A program made the position numbers and the translations under genes. Of a DNA stretch of 64,000 bases, positions 1-10,516 are shown in pieces (the stretch's first letter is position 1; each line of letters opens with the position of its first letter). The DNA lies in NCBI RefSeq assembly GCF_000286835.2, contig NZ_AJYD02000038.1:3169653-3233652 (forward strand), read 5' to 3'. The notes beneath the pieces were generated by a model. It had not been told where the DNA came from. It made no database searches and saw only the letters and a program-made list of their open reading frames with translations. This DNA is from Enterovibrio norvegicus FF-33 (GTDB lineage: Bacteria; Pseudomonadota; Gammaproteobacteria; Enterobacterales; Vibrionaceae).

Positions 1-812
1 CAGGCACCGCCAATAATGCAGTGCTTGCCAATTTGGGTGCTCCCCGCAATGACGGTTGCACCTGCAATGGCGGTATTTTCACCGATCTCGACATTATGCG
101 CGATCTGACAAAGATTGTCGATAATCACACCATCAGCGATCACGGTGTCATCCAGTGCACCACGGTCAATAGTAGTACATGCACCAATTTCGACACGATC
201 ACCAATGACAACACGTCCAACTTGTGGGATTTTCACCCATTGCCCGTTGTCATTGGCATAACCAAAGCCGTCAGAGCCAATCACAGTGCTTGACTGTACC
301 AAACACGATTCACCTAGCTGAACATTGTGATAAACGCTGACATTTGCCCAAAGGCGAGTATTCGCACCCAGTTTAGTGTTCTTACCCACAAAACAGCCTG
401 CACCGATCTGAACATGATCACCCAGTTCGACACCGTCTTCAATCACAGCGTTGTGACCAATTGACACGCCCTCGCCCAACGTTGCTGTGGGCGAAACGTA
501 GGCACTCGGCGCGATATCCGTCGCACAGCGAGGGGTGCTATCGAGCAATTGTGCTGTCAGCGCGTAGCCCAAATACGGGTCTTTAATTACCAGCACATTG
601 CCATTGCAATAAGCGAGGTCGGCTTCCTTGACCATCACTGCACTTGCTTGACACTGTGCGAGGTGCTTACGGTACTTACTACTAGATAAAAACGTGATTT
701 GTCCTTCACTCGCTTTATCCATTCCCGAAATTGAACGAATGATGACATCGCCGTCACCATGAAGTTCTGCACCCAGTTTTTCCGCTAATTCAGCGAGCGT
801 AATAGAAGCCAT
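1..812 (-). CDS. lpxD: UDP-3-O-acylglucosamine N-acyltransferase LpxD, C-terminus cut off by window edge
   Basis: Reading the minus strand from ATG at 812 gives an intact frame of about 270 residues that runs off the left edge; the usual length is about 340. LpxD transfers the second 3-hydroxyacyl chain onto UDP-3-O-acylglucosamine in lipid A synthesis, in the cytoplasm. The N-terminal uridine-binding part begins [17 protein letters not shown]. It is followed by many left-handed beta-helix hexapeptide repeats (IGxxxxIG type) and the QIAHNV segment, which carries the family's catalytic histidine. An AAGGTAG ribosome site lies just before the ATG, and skp ends 12 bp upstream, so it is in the bamA-skp-lpxD operon. 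Confidence 0.95.
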   Translation of the reverse strand, partial: MASITLAELAEKLGAELHGDGDVIIRSISGMDKASEGQITFLSSSKYRKHLAQCQASAVMVKEADLAYCNGNVLVIKDPYLGYALTAQLLDSTPRCATDIAPSAYVSPTATLGEGVSIGHNAVIEDGVELGDHVQIGAGCFVGKNTKLGANTRLWANVSVYHNVQLGESCLVQSSTVIGSDGFGYANDNGQWVKIPQVGRVVIGDRVEIGACTTIDRGALDDTVIADGVIIDNLCQIAHNVEIGENTAIAGATVIAGSTQIGKHCIIGGA

Positions 813-824
813 TTTCTACCTTAC

Positions 825-1334
825 TTATTTGACTGCTTTCAGTACTTTCTCTGACAAGTCATCTTTCGGGCTTGCATAAAGAACTGCCTGGCGATCTAGC
901 ACCATGTCATAGCCCTCTTTTTTCGCAAGACTCGTGATGGTCTTTTGCAGTTTTTCTACCAGTTTACGTTGTTCTTCTGAGCTGCGTTTGCGCTCATCTT
1001 CTTTCAGATTGCTGACCTTAAGTTTATAGTCAGAATCAAGAGATTGCAGTTGACGCTGAAGCTTAGTTCGCTCGCTATCACTCATTAGCTCGCCATTACG
1101 CTTCAGTTTTTCAATGCCTTTTTTCAGTTGGTCTTCCAAACGTTCAACGGTAGCAATACGGTCTTTAAATTCTTTACGCAGCTTTTCGCTCACATTGCTT
1201 TGTTTGGCCATTTGAGCAAGCACTGGACCCGTCGCTACGTAACCAATTTTTTGCGCAGCCTCTGCCGCTGTAGCAAACATAGAAGCACTGAAGATGGCAA
1301 GGCTCAGGCCTGCCGCTTTGATAATAGGTTTCAA
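825..1334 (-). CDS. skp: Periplasmic chaperone Skp (OmpH)
   Basis: This 169-residue protein has an N-terminal signal peptide (hydrophobic core LSLAIFSASMFA, cleavage likely after AEA). A long charged, helical, coiled-coil-prone body follows (about residues 45-125, rich in K, E, R and Q), and then a C-terminal strand region. Skp trimers hold unfolded outer-membrane proteins in the periplasm and deliver them to the Bam complex. The start is a TTG preceded by AGGAG six bases upstream; no ATG fits the signal peptide better. It lies between bamA and lpxD, as in E. coli. Confidence 0.95.
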   Translation of the reverse strand: MKPIIKAAGLSLAIFSASMFATAAEAAQKIGYVATGPVLAQMAKQSNVSEKLRKEFKDRIATVERLEDQLKKGIEKLKRNGELMSDSERTKLQRQLQSLDSDYKLKVSNLKEDERKRSSEEQRKLVEKLQKTITSLAKKEGYDMVLDRQAVLYASPKDDLSEKVLKAVK

Positions 1335-1356
1335 ACTTTTCTCCTAGTCTTGAAAA

Positions 1357-3756
1357 TCAGAACGTTTGGCCAATCGTAAAGGTGAAGAACTCCTCGTCAT
1401 CACCTTCATAACTCTTAATGGGTTTTGACAGCGAGAACACTAATGGTCCCATTGGTGATCGCCATTGGAGTGCCGCACCGTAAGACGCACGATAGTTGCC
1501 CGGATCGCTATAGTCGTAAATGTATTCTTGTCCGCTGATCACTCTCGCGTTGTCGAGATCGTACTCGGTATCCCATACCGATGCTGCATCAACAAAAACG
1601 CTGGTGCGAATCGAGTTTCGCACCTCTGGGGACACAAACGGTGTAGGTACGATCAATTCCATACTCGCCAACGCAATGGCATTACCACCCACAGAATCGT
1701 TGCTGCCTACAAGAGCTGGGTTATTCCCTGCACCTTGATCGTATACAGCTTTCGGGCCAGCCGTGTTAGAGCGGAATCCACGTAGTGTCGAGTAACCACC
1801 CGCATAGAAGTTTTCATAAAACGGCAGTAAGTAATCATTTTCATCGTTCTTACCGTAACCATTGCCGTAACCGAGTCGACCACGCATAAGCAACGTAAAG
1901 CTATGGGATTCAGTAAGCGGAATATATTGCCTCACATCGTATTGCGTTTTGAAGTACTGGGTGTCAGAGCCCGGTACTGTCATGCGAAACGATGCACGTT
2001 GATAATTACCAGCCGTTGGGAAGAAGCCTCGGTTAAGGTTATTGCGACTCCAGCTTACCGACCAATCAAAGTCATCGACTTCCAATCCACCGTTATCGGT
2101 CACATTGTCTTCCATCGAATCGAGGAACTTCTGGATTTGGTAATAACCACCCAAGTTTTCAATCTGACGATGTGTATAGCCAAGAGAAAAGTCGAAATAA
2201 TTCAGCTCATTAAAAGGGAAACCCCAGGTGAGACTGGTGCCATAACTTTTATCGGTATAATCCACGATGTTTGCATCAGACGCTTCAAACTCGTTAAAGA
2301 ATATCTTTCCGCCAAGACTGATACCATCAAGCGTCCAATATGGGTCGCGATAATCCAACGTCAGGTTTTTCTGATAATCATTCACCATGGCATTAATACC
2401 AAAGCGATTACCCGTACCTGCAAAGTTGTCTTGTTGCAGACCAGCCTGGAAGCTAATACCTGATTCCGTGCCGTAACCAATACCAAAGTTAACGCTGCCT
2501 GAGTTGGTTTCTTTAACGAAATACTCTACATCGACCTGATCATCAGTACCTGGTACTCGCGTTGTACGCACATCAACGGTTTCGAAAAAACCCAGTCTAT
2601 TGAGTCGCTCTTTACTGGTTTCAACCGATTTGGCGTTTAACCAAGAGCCTTCCATTTGACGCATTTCACGACGTAACACTTCATCACGTGTAATTTGGTT
2701 GCCCGAAAACTTGATATTACGGACATAGACACGTTTACCCGGTTCAACGTTAACATTTAATGCGACGCTGTTTTCATCATCATTAAATTCTGGAATCGTC
2801 GCCACCTGCGGGTAGGCATAACCTTGCTCTCCAAGCTTGCGCTTTATCTCGTCTTCCAGGCGAGTGACTTTCTCACCGCTGTAGACTTCACCATCCTTGA
2901 AAGGGACAAGCGATTCAAATGAAGCGCTGTCTTTACCACCACGCACATTCACGCCGGACACGATATACGGTTCACCCTCATCAATGTTCAAGGTGATGTA
3001 GACGCCTTTCTTATCTGGGGAGATAGAAACGTTGGTCGATTCGACACGGAACTTTAGGTAACCACGATTAAGATAGAACGAACGCAGACTTTCCAAGTCC
3101 CCTGCGAGCGCTTGCTTTTGGTATTGTTCATTGGCAAGGAAATTCCACCAAGGAACGTCCGCTCGTAACTTAAAATTATTTTTAAGTTCTTCATCACCGA
3201 ACACGTCGTTGCCGATGAAGTTAATTTGCTGGATGGTGGCCGAAACCCCTTCGGTAAACACGAATTTCACATCAGCACGATTACGCGGCAGCGGAGTGAT
3301 AACCGTTTTGACTAGCGCGTTATATTTACCCACGCTGTAGTAGAAATCTTCGAGGCCTTTTTCGATATTTGACAAGGTGGTGCGATCTAGCGCTTCACCG
3401 ACACGCAAACCCGATGCAGAAAGATTCTCTGAAAGCTGCTCTTCCTCGATGGCTTTATTACCCGAGAACGAAATGCTCGCAACCGTGGGGCGCTCAATGA
3501 CCTTAACCAACAGGTCATCACCGTCACGAAATACGCGTACGTTCTCAAAGTTCCCAGACGAGAATAGGGATTTGATAATCCCTGACACTTCGCCTTCATC
3601 AATATTATCGCCAACTCGCACCGGCATCGCGAGCAAAGCCGCACCGAGACTGACTCGTTGAAGCCCCTCAAATCGAATGTCTTCCACTACGAACTCATCG
3701 GCCGTAACGGAACTAGAAAATAGAAGAGAGGCCAGTAAAAGTTTTTTCATCGCCAT
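1357..3756 (-). CDS. bamA: Outer membrane protein assembly factor BamA
   Basis: At 799 residues it has the family's normal length. A signal peptide (MKKLLLASLLFSSSVTA) is followed by five POTRA domains (about residues 22-420, beginning FVVEDIRFEGLQRVS) and a C-terminal 16-strand barrel ending in an aromatic terminal residue (FTFTIGQTF). The barrel shows the family's VRGF-type motif as TLRGFRSN. It inserts beta-barrel proteins into the outer membrane. A second ATG two codons downstream is an equally possible start. It follows rseP by 35 bp and precedes skp by 22 bp, so one envelope-biogenesis operon is likely. Confidence 0.97.
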   Translation of the reverse strand: MAMKKLLLASLLFSSSVTADEFVVEDIRFEGLQRVSLGAALLAMPVRVGDNIDEGEVSGIIKSLFSSGNFENVRVFRDGDDLLVKVIERPTVASISFSGNKAIEEEQLSENLSASGLRVGEALDRTTLSNIEKGLEDFYYSVGKYNALVKTVITPLPRNRADVKFVFTEGVSATIQQINFIGNDVFGDEELKNNFKLRADVPWWNFLANEQYQKQALAGDLESLRSFYLNRGYLKFRVESTNVSISPDKKGVYITLNIDEGEPYIVSGVNVRGGKDSASFESLVPFKDGEVYSGEKVTRLEDEIKRKLGEQGYAYPQVATIPEFNDDENSVALNVNVEPGKRVYVRNIKFSGNQITRDEVLRREMRQMEGSWLNAKSVETSKERLNRLGFFETVDVRTTRVPGTDDQVDVEYFVKETNSGSVNFGIGYGTESGISFQAGLQQDNFAGTGNRFGINAMVNDYQKNLTLDYRDPYWTLDGISLGGKIFFNEFEASDANIVDYTDKSYGTSLTWGFPFNELNYFDFSLGYTHRQIENLGGYYQIQKFLDSMEDNVTDNGGLEVDDFDWSVSWSRNNLNRGFFPTAGNYQRASFRMTVPGSDTQYFKTQYDVRQYIPLTESHSFTLLMRGRLGYGNGYGKNDENDYLLPFYENFYAGGYSTLRGFRSNTAGPKAVYDQGAGNNPALVGSNDSVGGNAIALASMELIVPTPFVSPEVRNSIRTSVFVDAASVWDTEYDLDNARVISGQEYIYDYSDPGNYRASYGAALQWRSPMGPLVFSLSKPIKSYEGDDEEFFTFTIGQTF

Positions 3757-3791
3757 TGCTGCTCTGAGTGTTCCTTGCTATACGCTGATTT

Positions 3792-5147
3792 TTATAGACG
3801 GGCAAAATCGTTAAATAATGCCACGCCCATCAGTACCACGATAATGGCTGAACCAACCCGATATCCCATATCCTGTACACGTTCAGAAACAGGGCGGCGT
3901 GTTACGGCTTCTATGCCAAAAAACAACAGGTGCCCGCCGTCAAGAACCGGTAACGGTAACAGGTTAATAATGCCTAAATTCACGCTAATCAGCGCGAGAA
4001 AACCGAGAAAGTATACCAGACCGAAGTCTGCGGTCATCCCTGCACCTTTCGCAATTGAGATAGGCCCACTCAAGTTTTTCACAGCCACATCGCCCGTGAA
4101 CAACTTTTTAATCATTTGTGCAGTCAGTACCACAATTTGCCATGTTTTATCTATGGCAGCTGGAATGGCATCCAATGGACCATACTGCAACGTAAACCGG
4201 TAAGTCTCTGGCCATTCACCTACTTGTGGGGCAAAGCCAGCATAACCTACGCGTGTGTCACCGTGCTCTCGAGCATCTGGCGTCAGCGCTAATTCTAACT
4301 CACGTCCATCTCGCAGAACAGTCATTGGCAGCGACATCTCTGGGTGGGCACGAATCACACTCACCACAACATCCCAGCTCTCAATAGGTTGACCGTCGAC
4401 CGTGAGTAATTTGTCACCTTCACGTAAACCCACACGCTCCGCTGCGCTACCTTCCACCACTTGTGCGATCACATTGGTGATGTCGGGCGTAAACGGGGTA
4501 ACTCCCAAGGTGCGAAGCGCCGATTCGGATTCAGGGTCGAAGGACCAAGAAGACAAATCCAATGATTTATCGACAGTGTAACCAGCGCTTTCACTTGGCA
4601 GCACTGACATCGTCATCTCGTCATCGCCAATGTGCGAGATAAGTTGCAAGTTAACCGACTCCCAATCTGGCGTTTTGATACCAGATACCGCAGTAAGTTC
4701 CATGCCACTTTCGATTCCGGCTTGTGCCGTAATAGATTGGGGAGCTACCTCACCAATTACTGGCTTAACCGCCGGTATGCCTATGATCATCACTAACCAA
4801 TATGCGACGATAGCAAACAGAAAATTAGCCGCAGGCCCTGCGGCCACGATGGCGCTACGCTGCCAAAGAGGACGGTTGTTAAATGCCATTTCTTTTTGAT
4901 CGGCAGGCACGTCGTCAACGCGCTCATCCAGCATTTTGACATAGCCACCTAACGGGATCATGGCGATGGTGTATTCAGTACCATCTTTGCCAACACGCTG
5001 CCAAAGTGCTTTACCAAAGCCAATTGAGAAACGCTCAACTTTAACGCCACATCGTCTCGCTACCCAGAAATGGCCATACTCATGCACGGCAACCAGAATG
5101 CCAAGAGCAATAATAAAGAAGAATAAATTCCAGAGGATGCCGCTCAT
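3792..5147 (-). CDS. rseP: Site-2 intramembrane zinc protease RseP
   Basis: The zinc site HEYGH is at residues 22-26 inside the first membrane segment, and the second metal-ligand motif LPVLDGGH lies in the C-terminal membrane part. Two PDZ regions lie between them (for example [19 protein letters not shown]). RseP makes the second cut of anti-sigma-E RseA in the inner membrane and so releases sigma-E during envelope stress. I chose ATG 5147 (451 residues) because GAGG sits 8 bases upstream. The dxr stop overlaps this start as ATGA, implying translational coupling. A longer reading starting 7 codons upstream lacks support. Confidence 0.95.
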   Translation of the reverse strand: MSGILWNLFFFIIALGILVAVHEYGHFWVARRCGVKVERFSIGFGKALWQRVGKDGTEYTIAMIPLGGYVKMLDERVDDVPADQKEMAFNNRPLWQRSAIVAAGPAANFLFAIVAYWLVMIIGIPAVKPVIGEVAPQSITAQAGIESGMELTAVSGIKTPDWESVNLQLISHIGDDEMTMSVLPSESAGYTVDKSLDLSSWSFDPESESALRTLGVTPFTPDITNVIAQVVEGSAAERVGLREGDKLLTVDGQPIESWDVVVSVIRAHPEMSLPMTVLRDGRELELALTPDAREHGDTRVGYAGFAPQVGEWPETYRFTLQYGPLDAIPAAIDKTWQIVVLTAQMIKKLFTGDVAVKNLSGPISIAKGAGMTADFGLVYFLGFLALISVNLGIINLLPLPVLDGGHLLFFGIEAVTRRPVSERVQDMGYRVGSAIIVVLMGVALFNDFARL

Positions 5148-6340
5148 CGTCCCGACCTCGTAATACAATCTTGTGCCATTAAACGCGCCTTAGTATCTAT
5201 GTCGAGTAGACTTTCCATGTTTGATGGTTCCTGAAGCTCAGCCCGTTGTAACACAGCATCGTTGATTTCAGCAATCTGCATAAAACCTACGCGACCATTG
5301 AGAAATGCGTCCACAGCCACTTCATTCGCAGCGTTAAGCGTTGTCGTTGCAGCCTGCCCAACGTAGCAAGCATCAATCGCGAGCTTCAGACACGGATAGC
5401 GGTCAAGATCTGGTTTTAAAAAGGTAAACTCACCAATCTCGCTAAAATCGAGAGGCTTCACACCAGCATCAATTCGTCCAGGATACGCCATAGCATAGGC
5501 AATCGGCGTACACATATCTGGGAGTCCCATCTGTGCCATGACTGAACCATCACGGTATTGAACCATAGAATGGATCACTGACTGAGGATGAATAATGACA
5601 TCGAGTTGATCACGCTTGGCATTGAATAACCAACGTGCCTCGATGTATTCCAATCCCTTGTTCATCATAGTGGCAGAATCAACAGAAATTTTTGGCCCCA
5701 TCGACCAATTAGGATGTGCAATAGCCTGAGCAGGTGTTACATCGCGTAATGCATTGATATTGGTATAGCGAAAAGGGCCGCCAGAGCCTGTAAGTAAAAT
5801 TTTACTTACACCTTCAGAGGCAAGATCGCAGATCCCTGGATTAGCTTGAATTGAGGTAGGCAAGCATTGAAAAATGGCATTGTGTTCACTATCAACAGGT
5901 AGCAACTGAGCACCATATTGATGTACAGCGTCAATAAAAAACTGCCCTGACATCACCAACGCTTCTTTGTTTGCGAGTAATATACGTTTTCCAGCTTTTA
6001 CGGCTGCCATCGTTGGCATTAGACCCGCCGCACCAACAACAGCCGCCATGACGGTATCAACATCGTCATGTGAAGCTATCGCGCACAAGCCATCAATGCC
6101 ACTTAATACTTCCGTTTTGCAGCCTTGATTTTTTAGCGCCAAACGTAATGATTTGGCCGCAACTTCATCTGCCATAGCGGCAAACGTCGGTTTCCACTTA
6201 AGACACAGCACAATCATTTCGTTGACATTCGCGTTTGCAGCGAGCGCAAATACTGAATATGCCGAAGGATTCTTTTCAACTACAGCTAACGTACTGGTTC
6301 CAATAGAACCCGTTGCACCAAGAATCGTTAAATTATGCAT
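5144..6340 (-). CDS. dxr: 1-deoxy-D-xylulose 5-phosphate reductoisomerase (Dxr/IspC)
   Basis: The 398-residue enzyme rearranges and reduces DXP to MEP with NADPH, the committing step of non-mevalonate isoprenoid synthesis, in the cytosol. Its N-terminus has the NADPH-binding [12 protein letters not shown]. The metal- and substrate-binding motifs [17 protein letters not shown] and [14 protein letters not shown] are all present, and the length matches E. coli (398). It overlaps rseP by four bases and follows cdsA after 66 bp containing a strong hairpin. It probably shares the uppS-cdsA-dxr transcript, so undecaprenyl-phosphate supply and isoprenoid precursor supply are linked. Confidence 0.97.
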   Translation of the reverse strand: MHNLTILGATGSIGTSTLAVVEKNPSAYSVFALAANANVNEMIVLCLKWKPTFAAMADEVAAKSLRLALKNQGCKTEVLSGIDGLCAIASHDDVDTVMAAVVGAAGLMPTMAAVKAGKRILLANKEALVMSGQFFIDAVHQYGAQLLPVDSEHNAIFQCLPTSIQANPGICDLASEGVSKILLTGSGGPFRYTNINALRDVTPAQAIAHPNWSMGPKISVDSATMMNKGLEYIEARWLFNAKRDQLDVIIHPQSVIHSMVQYRDGSVMAQMGLPDMCTPIAYAMAYPGRIDAGVKPLDFSEIGEFTFLKPDLDRYPCLKLAIDACYVGQAATTTLNAANEVAVDAFLNGRVGFMQIAEINDAVLQRAELQEPSNMESLLDIDTKARLMAQDCITRSGR

Positions 6341-6377
6341 AGAAAACTCTAATCATTGTTTCGCCCAGCCAGAATGC

Positions 6378-6404
6378 GAATCACCGGCCCAAGGCCGGTG
6401 ATTC
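6378..6404. other. Perfect 12-bp inverted repeat between cdsA and dxr
   Basis: The arms GAATCACCGGCC and GGCCGGTGATTC pair perfectly around a 3-base loop, directly after the cdsA stop. No T-run follows on the minus strand, so it is not a classical intrinsic terminator. It may be a processing or RNA-stability element, or a pausing site. Confidence 0.5.
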
Positions 6405-6406
6405 CT

Positions 6407-7255
6407 TTAAGCCAACCAGAAATACAATACAGTGAAAACTGGAAATGCGGCTGTCAGACTGTCAATTCTATCGAGTATCCCACCATGACCAGGAAGAATA
6501 CTCCCGCTGTCTTTCACGCCAGCAACACGCTTGAACATGCTTTCAGCTAAATCGCCAAGTACGGAGGCAAACGAAGTCACCAGCGCAACGAGGCCAAGCA
6601 TGGGAAGTGAAGAGAACGGAATTGAAAAATATTGCGCTGCACCAATGGTGACAGCAACAGAAGCAATCAAACCACCAATGAGGCCTTCAACCGTTTTGTT
6701 AGGACTCACAGACGGTGCCATCTTGCGCTTACCGAAGCGCTTTCCTGCAAAGTAAGCCCCCGTATCTGCAGACCACACGAGCAAACACACGATTAATACC
6801 AGTTTGGCACCAAGATAAGGCTCAAGCTCATAGTCGTATGCTCGCAGTAACAGTACGCTCCATAAAAATGGTAGCAAGGTTAATACGCCAAAGCCTTGTT
6901 GCAGTGCAGCATTGTTAGCCCACCAACTCGCTCCTTTGGGATATTTCAATACCATGCCCGTTGCGAGTAGCCACCAAAGTGCACCCGCTAACGCAATTGC
7001 GCCACCATTAAACGAAGACATATCCAACCCGTTTCCTGTCACTGGCAACAAGAACGCAGAACCAAGAAGGACAATAGCAGGTAAAGCAAACGCTCCTACA
7101 CGAGAAGACGATGCGACAAATTTAGTCCATTCCCAGTGACCAAGCAGGGTAACGCTGGCCACGGCAATAATGAAAAGTTGAAACGGCAAAAAAAAGATAC
7201 CTGCGATAACTAATGGCGCTAACACAGAAGCCGTTAAGACACGTTGTTTCAGCAA
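6407..7255 (-). CDS. cdsA: Phosphatidate cytidylyltransferase CdsA
   Basis: This is a 282-residue polytopic inner-membrane protein with about eight hydrophobic segments. The C-terminal family signature is complete: SMFKRVAGVKDSGS followed by LPGHGGILDRIDS (residues about 238-268). It makes CDP-diacylglycerol from phosphatidate and CTP, the branch point of phospholipid synthesis. The start is TTG with AGAGGG six bases upstream (MLKQRVLTASVLAPL). uppS ends 10 bp upstream. Confidence 0.96.
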   Translation of the reverse strand: MLKQRVLTASVLAPLVIAGIFFLPFQLFIIAVASVTLLGHWEWTKFVASSSRVGAFALPAIVLLGSAFLLPVTGNGLDMSSFNGGAIALAGALWWLLATGMVLKYPKGASWWANNAALQQGFGVLTLLPFLWSVLLLRAYDYELEPYLGAKLVLIVCLLVWSADTGAYFAGKRFGKRKMAPSVSPNKTVEGLIGGLIASVAVTIGAAQYFSIPFSSLPMLGLVALVTSFASVLGDLAESMFKRVAGVKDSGSILPGHGGILDRIDSLTAAFPVFTVLYFWLA

Positions 7256-7265
7256 ACGAAACCCT

Positions 7266-8036
7266 CTATTTTTCTACTTGTAACATGGCCTTAACTTGCT
7301 CACCGGTGCAGCCAAAACGGCGCTCGCGGTTGATAAACCAAGCAATGGCTTCAGTAAGACTGGTCTCATCGAAGTCGGGCCAAAATTGTTCAGTAAAATA
7401 CAGCTCTGCATAAGCTGCCTGCCACAACATAAAATTACTGATGCGACATTCTCCACTGGTTCGAATCATCAAGTCCACATCTGGCAAGCTCGATGTTGTC
7501 AAATGTGCTTGGATGTCAGCTTCTGTCAGTTGATCGGCTAGAATTTCTCCTCGCTCAACCTGACCAGCCAGCTTTTGTACCGATTGAAAAATATCCCATT
7601 GCCCGCCGTAATTGGCAGCAATGTTCAATGTTAGCCCTGAATTGCTTTCCGTCAGTGCTTCAGCTGCAGCAATCTTATCCTGCAATGACTTGCTGAATCG
7701 CGATGTATCGCCGATTACCTTGAGCCTTACGCCATTTTTATGAAGGCGTTTCACTTCACGTCCCAGAACCGTGACAAATAGCTCCATCAATAGGCTGACT
7801 TCTTCTTCTGGACGTCGCCAGTTTTCACTGCTGAATGCAAACAGGGTTAACACTTGAATGCCGAGGCTATTGGCAGTAGAAACCGTCTTTCGAACAGCAT
7901 CAACACCGGCTTTGTGCCCAAACATTCGGGCTTTGCCTCGTGCTTTTGCCCAACGGCCATTCCCGTCCATAATGACGGCAATATGTTTTGGAAGCAGACT
8001 AGGATCTATCTCTAGATAGGAAGATTGGGAGCTCAT
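7266..8036 (-). CDS. uppS: Undecaprenyl diphosphate synthase UppS (IspU)
   Basis: The cis-prenyltransferase motif [19 protein letters not shown] is near the N-terminus, and the C-terminal [13 protein letters not shown] segment appears as [13 protein letters not shown]. UppS elongates FPP to the C55 carrier lipid for peptidoglycan and O-antigen. I chose the second of two adjacent ATGs (8036, 256 residues; E. coli has 253) because AAGGA is then 5 bases away. A longer TTG reading to 8051 is unlikely. A terminator separates it from frr upstream, so it probably has its own promoter there. Confidence 0.95.
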   Translation of the reverse strand: MSSQSSYLEIDPSLLPKHIAVIMDGNGRWAKARGKARMFGHKAGVDAVRKTVSTANSLGIQVLTLFAFSSENWRRPEEEVSLLMELFVTVLGREVKRLHKNGVRLKVIGDTSRFSKSLQDKIAAAEALTESNSGLTLNIAANYGGQWDIFQSVQKLAGQVERGEILADQLTEADIQAHLTTSSLPDVDLMIRTSGECRISNFMLWQAAYAELYFTEQFWPDFDETSLTEAIAWFINRERRFGCTGEQVKAMLQVEK

Positions 8037-8050
8037 CATTATCCTTCGCA

Positions 8051-8084
8051 ATTAAAAAGCGCTGTACTGCTAGCACAGCGCTTT
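8051..8084 (-). terminator. Intrinsic terminator after frr
   Basis: On the minus strand a 10-bp stem (AAAGCGCTGT / ACAGCGCTTT) with a 9-base loop is followed by TTTTTAATT. It ends the pyrH-frr unit just before uppS. Confidence 0.8.
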
Positions 8085-8111
8085 GGCAATGGAATCAGAG
8101 TGTAGCCGGAA

Positions 8112-8669
8112 TTAGACTTCCATCAACTCTTTTTCTTTCGCTTCAAGAATCACGTCAATATCTTTAACGGCAGCATCTGTCAGCTTCTGAATATCGTCTT
8201 GACCGCGACGCTCGTCATCTTCTGAGATGTCTTTGTCTTTCAACAGGCCTTTAAGGTCACTGTTGGCGTCACGACGAATATTACGTACAGCCACACGGCC
8301 TTGTTCAGCTTCAGCGCGAACGATCTTAACCAGATCACGACGACGCTCTTCTGTCAACGGAGGCAATGGAACGCGGATAACCGCACCAGCTGACATTGGG
8401 TTTAAACCCAGGCTAGATGTCATGATTGCTTTTTCAACAGCTTGAATTACCGATCTATCAAAAACAGTAATCGCCAATGTACGTGCATCTTCAGCAACAA
8501 TAGAAGCCAATTGCTTCAACGGTGTTGATGCGCCGTAATAGTCAACTGACAGACCATCAAGTAGTGCAGGATGCGCACGACCTGTACGGATTTTAGACAG
8601 AGTACTCTTCAGCGCTTCAACGCTTTTTTGCATGCGTTCTTTTGCATCTGCGTTAATTTCATTGATCAC
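8112..8669 (-). CDS. frr: Ribosome recycling factor
   Basis: The 185-residue protein splits post-termination ribosomes together with EF-G. It matches the family along its whole length, including [15 protein letters not shown] and the [15 protein letters not shown] segment. The start is GTG ([13 protein letters not shown]) preceded by AGGA. It follows pyrH by 56 bp and is followed by an intrinsic terminator. Confidence 0.97.
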   Translation of the reverse strand: MINEINADAKERMQKSVEALKSTLSKIRTGRAHPALLDGLSVDYYGASTPLKQLASIVAEDARTLAITVFDRSVIQAVEKAIMTSSLGLNPMSAGAVIRVPLPPLTEERRRDLVKIVRAEAEQGRVAVRNIRRDANSDLKGLLKDKDISEDDERRGQDDIQKLTDAAVKDIDVILEAKEKELMEV

Positions 8670-8725
8670 GAGATTATCCTTGAAGATTCTTTTTTCTAAT
8701 TAGCGGATTATGCCACTAATTTTGA

Positions 8726-9454
8726 TTAACCGTTATTAATTAGTGTGCCTTCTTGCTCACCCATCACAACTCGGCGCAAAGCACCTGGCTTATTCATGTT
8801 AAATACACGCATCGGCATCTTGTGATCACGTGCCAAAGTGAAGGCAGCTAAGTCCATCACTTTCAATTCTTTTTCTAGCACGTCTTGGTAAGTGAGGTGG
8901 CTGTAAAGCTCCGCATCTGGGTTTTTCGCTGGATCATCGGTAAATACACCATCAACCTTGGTGGCTTTGATCACGATGTCTGACTCGATTTCAATACCGC
9001 GCAAACACGCCGCTGAGTCAGTAGTGAAGAATGGATTACCGGTACCTGCAGAGAAAATTACCACGCGACCATTGCGAAGCTGACTAATAGCTTCAGCCCA
9101 GTTGTAGCTGTCACACACACCCTGCAGAGGGATTGCTGACATTACTCTTGCATTCACATAGGCACGGTGTAACGCATCACGCATCGCCAGACCGTTCATC
9201 ACAGTGGCCAGCATACCCATGTGGTCACCCACAACCCGGTTCATACCTGCTTCGGCAAGACCTGCTCCACGGAATAGATTGCCACCGCCGATAACCAAGC
9301 CAACTTGGACACCTAGTTCAACCAGTTCTTTGATTTCTTGAGCCATACGGTCAAGCACAGCGGGATCGATACCGAACCCTTCCTTTCCTTGCAGCGCTTC
9401 GCCGCTCAATTTAAGCAAAATTCGTTGATAAGCTGGTTTTGGGTTTGTAGTCAT
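8726..9454 (-). CDS. pyrH: Uridylate kinase PyrH
   Basis: This hexameric amino-acid-kinase-fold enzyme phosphorylates UMP to UDP with ATP. Visible motifs are [18 protein letters not shown] at the N-terminus, [17 protein letters not shown], and the nucleotide-binding [15 protein letters not shown] 9454 (242 residues; E. coli has 241) has AGG 8 bases upstream; a GTG two codons earlier is less likely. A terminator lies between tsf and pyrH, so a separate promoter or read-through drives pyrH-frr. Confidence 0.97.
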   Translation of the reverse strand: MTTNPKPAYQRILLKLSGEALQGKEGFGIDPAVLDRMAQEIKELVELGVQVGLVIGGGNLFRGAGLAEAGMNRVVGDHMGMLATVMNGLAMRDALHRAYVNARVMSAIPLQGVCDSYNWAEAISQLRNGRVVIFSAGTGNPFFTTDSAACLRGIEIESDIVIKATKVDGVFTDDPAKNPDAELYSHLTYQDVLEKELKVMDLAAFTLARDHKMPMRVFNMNKPGALRRVVMGEQEGTLINNG

Positions 9455-9490
9455 TATCACTACCTTTAGGCACTTGCGTCTACGGATGGG

Positions 9491-9524
9491 ATTGTAAAAA
9501 GACCGCAGGATTCTGCGGTCTTTT
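9491..9524 (-). terminator. Intrinsic terminator after tsf
   Basis: The 12-bp perfect stem AAAAGACCGCAG / CTGCGGTCTTTT with a 4-base loop is followed by TTTTTACAAT on the minus strand, 17 bp past the tsf stop. Confidence 0.88.
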
Positions 9525-9540
9525 GGGTTCTGAAAAAGGA

Positions 9541-10386
9541 TTAACCTTTTTGAACTGCAGCTACTTCATCTGCGAAGCTCATTTCTGGAGCTTTCTCGAT
9601 ACCTTCACCTACTTCTAGGCGAACGAAGTTAGAAACTGATGCGCCTTTCTCTTTCAAGAATTCGCCAACAGATTTCTTAGGTTCCATGATGAATGGTTGA
9701 CCCGTTAGAGAAACTTCACCGGTGAATTTCTTCATGCGGCCAACAACCATTTTCTCAGCGATTTCTTGAGGCTTGCCTTCATTCATCGCGATTTCAACTT
9801 GGATTTGTTGTTCTTTCGCTACTACGTCAGCGGGTACGTCAGATGGGTTAACGTATTCTGGTTTAGAAGCAGCAACGTGCATAGCAACGTGCTTAAGAAC
9901 TTCTGCGTCGCCTTCACCAGCAACAACAACACCAATACGCTCGCCGTGACGGTAAGAAGCGATTGATACGCCTTCAACGTAGTTAACACGACGGATAGAG
10001 ATGTTTTCACCGATCTTAGTTACTAGAGCGATACGTGCATCTTCAAATTGCGCTTGCAGTTCTTCTACAGTCGCTTTAGAAGCTAGAGCCGCGTCTGCAA
10101 CTTCGTTTGCAAATGCAGTGAAGCTGCTGTCTTTAGCAACGAAGTCAGTTTGGCAGTTAACTTCAACAAGAGCTGCAACACCGTCAGCATCTTTGATGAT
10201 GATAGTGCCTTCGGCTGCGATGTTACCTGCTTTCTTAGCAGCTTTCGCAGCGCCACTTTTGCGCATGTTTTCGATTGCTAGTTCGATGTCGCCGTTGCTT
10301 TCAACAAGCGCCTTCTTACATTCCATCATACCTGCGGCAGTACGCTCACGCAGTTCTTTAACCAGGGCAGCGGTAACAGTTGCCAT
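9541..10386 (-). CDS. tsf: Elongation factor Ts
   Basis: The 281-residue guanine-nucleotide exchange factor recycles EF-Tu. The N-terminal UBA-like domain ([19 protein letters not shown]) and the CQTDFVA motif that contacts EF-Tu are both present. It lies 130 bp downstream of rpsB, with an attenuator-like hairpin in between, the arrangement known from E. coli rpsB-tsf. Confidence 0.98.
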   Translation of the reverse strand: MATVTAALVKELRERTAAGMMECKKALVESNGDIELAIENMRKSGAAKAAKKAGNIAAEGTIIIKDADGVAALVEVNCQTDFVAKDSSFTAFANEVADAALASKATVEELQAQFEDARIALVTKIGENISIRRVNYVEGVSIASYRHGERIGVVVAGEGDAEVLKHVAMHVAASKPEYVNPSDVPADVVAKEQQIQVEIAMNEGKPQEIAEKMVVGRMKKFTGEVSLTGQPFIMEPKKSVGEFLKEKGASVSNFVRLEVGEGIEKAPEMSFADEVAAVQKG

Positions 10387-10416
10387 TGTTCAATCCTCGA
10401 TTCGAAACTTTTGGGT

Positions 10417-10445
10417 AAAAATCAGGGGCCATATATTGGCCCCTG
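10417..10445 (-). terminator. Hairpin with T-run between rpsB and tsf
   Basis: The stem CAGGGGCCA / TGGCCCCTG with a 5-base loop is followed by ATTTTTACCC on the minus strand. It probably lets only part of the rpsB transcripts run on into tsf, setting the S2 to EF-Ts ratio. Confidence 0.7.
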
Positions 10446-10516
10446 CTAACCTACTTAGCTTACAGTGCCGTTCATGACAGCCTGATGGCTAAGAACGCTC
10501 ACAAGGAGCAATTGTA

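Noticed and set aside
21..293. Plus-strand frame of 90 codons at the left edge
   Set aside because: It is antisense to the intact lpxD frame and reflects the hexapeptide-repeat codons.
1903..2463. Plus-strand frame of 186 codons inside bamA
   Set aside because: It is antisense to the conserved BamA barrel region and has no ribosome site or domain.
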